Shown here in pieces: positions 57,962-64,000 of a stretch of DNA of 64,000 bases (within the stretch, counting starts at the first letter, position 1; each line of letters starts with the position of its first letter). Below the pieces are notes generated by a model. It was not told where the DNA came from. It was given only the letters and a program-made list of their open reading frames with translations, and made no database searches. The position numbers and the translations under genes were made by a program. The DNA is from Hydractinia symbiolongicarpus (Eukaryota > Cnidaria > Hydrozoa > Anthoathecata > Hydractiniidae): contig NC_079879.1 of the NCBI RefSeq assembly GCF_029227915.1, forward strand, positions 7,936,001-8,000,000, in the 5' to 3' direction.

Positions 57962-60900
57962 ATGGAGGGTATTGGATTATGTACTAACAAAATGCACTTG
58001 TATTTGAAAAATGGCGAGCAACAACAGCGCTGGCTTATTGTTCAACTTGTTGAAGGACATACGCCCAGAGTTGCTGGACTTTCAAGTGATGATACTCGAT
58101 ATGTGACTGACAATTTGGAGCCAGCTATATGGTTTAAAGTCATGGTATTAGAATCAATTAGCATTGATTGCTTAAAAAGAGTTGTTCATTGGACAAATGG
58201 TATGAAGGGAAAAGGTAATAAAGGATAAAAAATTGCAGGATAATCACACACGCTGCTATCAGCAGGACACACTAGCCAAGTCAGAATAAAATCAGAAACA
58301 AAAGTTATTTTCATTTCACAGGGGATGTGTTTAAGATGTATTTAAAAACGAGGGTACGTCGATAAGACACATACTCTGAAAAAAGTGCGGGCATTTTCAG
58401 GCGAGTTTGGCTTTTTGAAAAAAAATCAAGTATTCACTCGAACAATACACGCAGAGGCCTCAAAATATTTTTTCATACATGATAAATCGAACTCAGTATT
58501 CAAGTAATGATACCCGATTGGAATCAGGTACACCAACAAGAAAATACGTGGAATCGGGCGACGTGATTGTGTACGTGTAAACTTGTTCATGAAAACCTAA
58601 TTTGTATATATTATATGCACAAAACATTTTTTCTATCGTTGTAGAGCATTGCTTTTCTTTAAATTATCAACATCTCGAGGACCAAGTGATTTGTTATGTT
58701 GCAACAGCCCAGAAATTCATTCTGGGTGCGCGTTGACTTTGCTGGAGCTGGGAACTAAGTTGTAGTACAGGGCCTTAGGAAACTTAATATCAGAGTCAGT
58801 CAGAGCGGTACTTGTATTGACGCGTTGCCTGAGAAAAATCCATAATTTTTGTTTTAAGGTTACTGTAAAGGAAACAATTTTTTTTTTAGGAATCATGACA
58901 TATAGAAAAAAAATCTCTTTCGAATGACATATTTTATATTCCATAAAAATATTAGGAAAATCCCTTTTTTCTGGAAAAAGCCTTTTCAGAGGTGTTTTAT
59001 CCTTCACACCTTCGAGAAAATATGTGCAAAATGAGTTGAGAATATTTTTTGTAAACATTATGCATGATATGAGACTACCGTATAAATATATGCATAATAA
59101 TATTTTTTAGATAGTTTACTTTCACCATCGATATATATATATAAATGTTGTCGTACAAAAAATCATTAAAAAAAATCAAAGTTAACGAGTATGCATATAA
59201 GCTTTCTCTTGTAACCCTGAATTCTGTCTGTTGATAATTCTGAACGTGTGCACGCATATTCAGCATAAAGAAAAAGTTCACACTTCCATCTTCTTTCTGC
59301 ATACTCAGTTCACACATTTTCATAACACCTACAAAAATCTTTAAAAACAAATATCTCGTTAGTAAATTTTTGCATATATGCCTTTACATTTGTGGTCTCT
59401 TTTTCCGAAAGCTTCCTATTGGCTCATAGAAATTTTCGGTAATGGAAAGCTGAATAAATTATGCACAAAAGGTTCCCGGATTTTTTTGTATAAATTACTG
59501 ATTAGTGAATTATGACGAGGGAAAGAAAATAATATGCATTTTTTTGAATGATTATAAATAATTACAAATAATTTCATAACAACGTTGTTACAAAAAAAAA
59601 ACCGGGAACCTGTTTGAATTTAATTTATGCTGAATGTAATAGTGCAAAAACAAGTCTGCTACTACGCGTTCGGAAAAAGAAGCCATTTTAAAATGTACAG
59701 TGAAAAAAAAAATGGTGTGTGTTTAATTCATTATATTTTCTTTTTGGAAAATTAACATCTCACGAAAATAACACCATCAAAAAAGTCTTTCATCAAACAT
59801 TCAGAAACAAAAAAAAAAAAAAAAAAAAAAAATATAAAAGTATTGATAAATTATAAGGGTTTTTCTGAGAATACTCATCAAGTGAGTTTTTTCATTTACA
59901 GTAACCTTAAAGATTGATATAATATAAGTATAAGTAGTATTTTTTATTATTATTTTTATTGAGGGCTGTGATAATCATGGTTTAAGTATGTGGGTTCGGT
60001 TCGAAAAGATTACATTTCATGACGGCTTATTTTTATTAACAAAGTTATTTTTGTGATTTTTAAATAATGGTAATAAACCAATGCACTTGAAAAAGCTTGT
60101 TCTGAATTCTTCATACCCTGTTTCAGCGAGTGCATAACAGCGAGTAATAACAAAAGAAAAACAACAGCAGACTTTTTTGCATTATTCGTCAGTCTGTCAA
60201 CTTAAATAACATATGGTAACAATCATGCCATCTCACAATAGTCGGTCCAATTAAAAGCGTTTTCCCTTCCATTTTGTCATAAAGATAAAAGGCAGCAAAG
60301 AACTTGACAAGGATCAAGAAAGCATTATCGTATACGTTAGTCAAACTTTATGTGCCTCGGTGTAATGACAATCACAAACAGAAATTCAAAACGATATCAA
60401 AATACATTCAACTAACTTTAAACAACAAGGAAGCATTTTTTTTCTAACAATCAAGAAGATTTACATTATTTACAAAAAAATTTTTTTCTTGGTAAGTGAA
60501 AATGTCAGATATACAAACTTAAAAATTCTTATAAATTTCATGTGCACAACTTTTCGGGCCCTATCTTTGATGTTGCGCACAGAATCAGTACCTGATGCAG
60601 TGCCTGATGCTGAAAATGTAAACATTCAAAAAGGTCTATACACCTATTCATATTTTAAGTTCTTTGCTCATTTTCTGTATTAAAAACTAGAAGTGAACAA
60701 AGTGAATTTAATAAGGCCTTGACCATGTACATTATGTCTCATAGCATGAAAATTTAGTATGTTATTGGGGCAGTACCCAATCATGACAGTTAAAATGCCC
60801 ACAAGTCTCATTTATTGTTGATTTTCTTCTGTGCATATATAGCTTGAAAATATTATTCTTTTATTTGTGTAATGGTTAAGTATTTCATTGATGTTAGAAC

Positions 60901-62775
60901 AAATCAATAAATGATTAAATCAGAATGTGTACAATAAAGTATTTAATTCATAAAAGCAAATATGTTTTTGACAATTAAATTAGTTGACATTTAATTTATG
61001 CTTAAATATACTCTCAAAATTAGTTGCAAAGTATAATTAAGGACCCTCGGTACGACTCCTTATTATACGGAATAAAATTTTTAGTCATGTGTAATGTTGT
61101 AACTCATTTGTATAAAATTTTGCACCAAAAAATAGTATCCTCTGTGCTGTGCACAAAAACAAATTGCTTCGGTAACGAGAACGGACTTTCACAGTCTAAC
61201 TTGGTCTTCATCTTGGTGGGGACCAAGATGAAGAAGTTAAGATAGTAACCTATTTCTGAAATTACGCATATATATACCACCTACACTTCTTTACAGACCA
61301 AAAAAAGCAATGATAAAAATCAACGAAAAAAACATACATGTTGCTGCTAATCTAAAGATATTGGCTTTCATTTGTGTATATACATTTTAAGCAGTAAGCC
61401 TTTTTTGCTCCAGCACCTGGATGGCAAGCTGTGCTACAGCTTGCTGAGGAGACATTTTTTTAAGAAGATTTATTCTTACAGGAAAGATATTGAGCCTTCA
61501 ATGAACTATTATTACCATGCCTTTGTGTGAAGAAGGACTAAAAAAGTGAGGTCACTTTACCTAGATTCCACATCACTTTGCCTGCTATTCAGATGTTAGA
61601 GCCAAGTAGGCTACCACTTAATGAATATACCCAAAAGATCATTATTGCTCCCATAAAAATTTTTTTTACAGTTTTTAACATGTTTTTGAATGTTATGATT
61701 TCCTGTACACTTTAGTTGCATTGTATCTAAGCAGTCTTATTTGTAGAAAAAGAAAAGGTTTGTTTTTAATTGCCTGATTTGGTAACTTTAAACTGACCTG
61801 GAAGTGAAATTATGTAGCACTTGCTTAGGCTAGTGTGTCACACTGGATTTAGCTTACCGGATAGTTATCTTGCCATTTTTTTACACATTTTATGAAATGT
61901 TAATTCTTTATAACACCAATTAGTTATTTTTCTCTTCCATTTTCCATTTATTCAGTCATTCATCATTACATGTTTTAGTTTATCATGTTGACCTGGACTG
62001 AGACAGGGATTTAATTGATAAAGCAGAATAGTGACTTGTCAATCTATTATGTTGGCAATGTAGATGTTGTCAATTTAAATAATTATAGTACAACATTATT
62101 TCAGAACATAGATTTCTAAAGATTTTGCTTGGTTCTCAAACTTGATAAAAAATAACAGCTCATTAGACAAGAAAAAAATGTAGAAAAAATCTAAACCAAA
62201 CTATTGTTTTTTAGATGGACTTCCTCTAATGTATTCAATGTATGGAGCAGATAAATCATGTTATGATTTTGATGATGACATTGATGAGTTGTTTGATCTG
62301 GCAAATTACTTAATCGAAACCAATCCTTTAGCAGAGCCTAAAGAGGTAGACATTTATAACTAGCAAATACTCAAGGTTTTCCTTCAGAAACATCAATATT
62401 TAAAATAAGTAAAATAAAAATTGTATCCTGATTTTTCCCTAGGAAATTCGACAAGAGAGGATTATAGAGTATGAGCACAATCTATTTCGAATGTTGCACT
62501 GCTACATACTGTCAAACATAATGCTGCAACCACGTGACATAGAGTGTGTTTATAATGCTCTGAAAGCACAAAATAAATCCATCTCTCAGTTAGAAGATGT
62601 GACTTTAATGCACTCTCGCCTGGCTGAGCATTACGCAGCACAAATGAGAAACCTCAGAGAGGTTGAAATACTGCCCTTGGTTGAACAACTTGTGGAGGAA
62701 AATCGCGTAGGAAGGGAACTTCTTCAAATGTTGGATAAAGATTTGAACAAAGCGGAACCATTAATTAGAAGGGAG
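57962..62775 (+). CDS. Helical protein of unknown function, N-terminal part
   Basis: Exons 57962-58199, 62215-62345 and 62443-62775 join in phase (AAT G / AT GGA; GAG / GAA) to 234 aa and end at a good donor (GAG/gtaagc). The gene therefore probably continues past the window. An in-frame TAA lies upstream of the ATG. Exon 1 has a compact, non-repetitive sequence (QQQRWLIVQLVEG, EPAIWFKVMVLESIS). Exon 2 begins GLPLMYSMYG and is acidic (DFDDDIDELFDLANYL). Exon 3 is strongly helical (RLAEHYAAQMRNLREVEIL, VEENRVGRELLQMLDKDL). I do not recognise the family. The link of exon 1 to exon 2 across a 4-kb intron rests on phase alone. Exons 2-3 are more certain. Confidence 0.5.
59809..59832 (+). repeat. 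Poly(A) run of 24
   Basis: An uninterrupted A run inside the long intron of the unrecognised helical-protein gene. It may be the tail of a retroposed insert, but no body is recognisable before it. The rest of 58200-62214 is AT-rich with no supported exon. Confidence 0.6.
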
Positions 62776-64000
62776 GTAAGCATCCTAAATAAACTTTTCT
62801 TTATCATACTAGTAAGAATGGTGTGACTCAAAGTACTTGAAGAACAGCGTGAGTGAATTGTTGATATTTAAGTAAGTTGCATTGGGTGTGTGCTGGATAT
62901 ATTGGCCAAGCATCTACGCCTACTCTGTAAATGTCAAAAGCTAACAATTTTCAAAAAAAATTTGTTCCTGGGATCAATACACGTGGAGTGTGAAAGCAAT
63001 TAATTAGCTAAAGCAATCCATGTAGTAAAGTAATAAAAAGCGACTTTCTGTGGAGCATTCAAAAAGTACGATTTTGTGAGGAGAGAAGGGCGTCATGTAT
63101 GAAAACAAACAAACAAGGGCTGCGTTCTACCTGTTTTGTTTACTTTCGTTTCTGGAATTATTTATATCTATTTTTATCAAATAGTTGATTATGATGATTG
63201 CTAGTTGTAAAGAAATAATGATCTTTTTTGTGTTATAAGGTTGAGAGGGTTGATTCCTCGTTTGTTCACAGTAGCATTGTGTTTTATTTTTGTTAAGGGA
63301 GAGTAGGGTTGAAGTCTCAGTATGTAGCGAAAACGAAATTAAGCAAACAAGCGTGATGGAGGCATAAAAGGGTGAATATTTGAGCAAATGTACTTTTTGA
63401 AAATTTAATTCGGCCATCATTAAATAAAACTTCAGCAGTTTAGTTAAAATGTATTGTAAGTTGTTTACCAAAGAGAACCTAAGAGGGTGGTCCTAAGTTA
63501 GTAAACAGGCCTGTTAATTTTTTGTAATATTATCGCAACCAGCATCACCACTTTTTGTAATTATGCCTATTCTGCCACTCCCTAACTTAAACAGCGTTTT
63601 AAGGGCTATCCATGAGTACCTTTGAAACCTGAATATGTCTGGAAACGACAGGTGACCTTGTCCACCGCCGCTCTTCTTATCAGGTCAGTATAAAGGTGTT
63701 AGTTTTCACTCATTATGGAGATATTTTGATGTTAAAGTGTATGTTTTTTGTTAGAAGTCATGTGCAAAACAATCCATTTTGAGATACCTTGCTCAAAATT
63801 ACCACCTAGCAGGTACCCTAGCAGCAGGTTACTACCAGAGTTGTAACCTTTGGTACAGAAAGAGCAGTTATTAGGGTTACACCATCTGACCTAATTGTGT
63901 ATGCAACTGTCACGTCGTGTCAAAATGGAGGAGACACATCTTTTCCTAGCCTTACTCTTACAGACAGTTTACCTTTTTTATCGAGTAATCATACGAAGTT
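62776..64000. other. Intron or flank at the window end
   Basis: This follows a clear splice donor and is probably intronic. I see no exon with acceptor, donor and open frame. A GC-richer patch near 63610-63680 is not explained. Confidence 0.35.

Noticed and set aside
59075-61245. Several 60-90-codon frames in the long intron after 58.2 kb
   Set aside because: None has matching splice sites and phase with the neighbouring exons.

Overview
The window is AT-rich nuclear DNA of an animal. Its genes have several introns with GT-AG borders and consistent phase, and introns and spacers are full of transposon debris. The proteins are metazoan: a GDP-L-fucose synthase, an STK40 pseudokinase, a Mab-21/cGAS-like nucleotidyltransferase, a CAP-Gly protein and a MYND finger. 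Together with the low GC and the mix of copia, DIRS, LINE, SINE, Helitron-like and pogo-like relics, this suggests a cnidarian, probably a hydrozoan. The taxon is inferred; nothing in the sequence names it.

Layout: 1-7.8 kb is transposon-rich with no intact gene. It holds a broken cysteine-rich ORF (57-1085), a DIRS-type tyrosine-recombinase retroelement relic (minus, about 2.5-4.4 kb) and a Ty1/copia-type relic (minus, about 5.6-7.2 kb). 7.8-15.9 kb is a ten-exon GDP-L-fucose synthase gene (316 aa) whose introns carry a foldback element, a TA-flanked MITE, a LINE tail and a SINE. 16.9-19.2 kb is a three-exon extended short-chain dehydrogenase with a signal peptide and a terminal KDEL, so probably in the ER lumen. 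20.4-28.2 kb is a 16-exon gene for a 1046-aa protein: zinc finger, disordered acidic region, coiled coil and C-terminal CAP-Gly domain. 31.8-33.7 kb is a two-exon coiled-coil protein. 33.9-37.5 kb (minus) is a four-exon gene, assembled here from splice phase, for a 145-aa protein with one C-terminal membrane helix. 37.9-41.6 kb (minus) is a MYND-finger gene with an apparent frameshift. 42.8-49.2 kb is STK40. 53.1-56.4 kb is a membrane-anchored cGAS-like/Mab-21 protein with an unusual cysteine-rich insertion. 58.0-62.8 kb and beyond is the start of an unrecognised helical protein gene that probably runs off the window.

The genes do not form an obvious pathway. Two extended SDR enzymes lie side by side (fucose synthesis, then an ER-lumenal enzyme). 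The cGAS-like gene is the best candidate for an unusual system: the three expected catalytic acidic residues can be placed, it has an N-terminal membrane helix, and a run of cysteines interrupts the nucleotidyltransferase core. No tRNA, rRNA or CRISPR array was found. All gene models are hand-assembled from splice signals and phase and have no transcript support.
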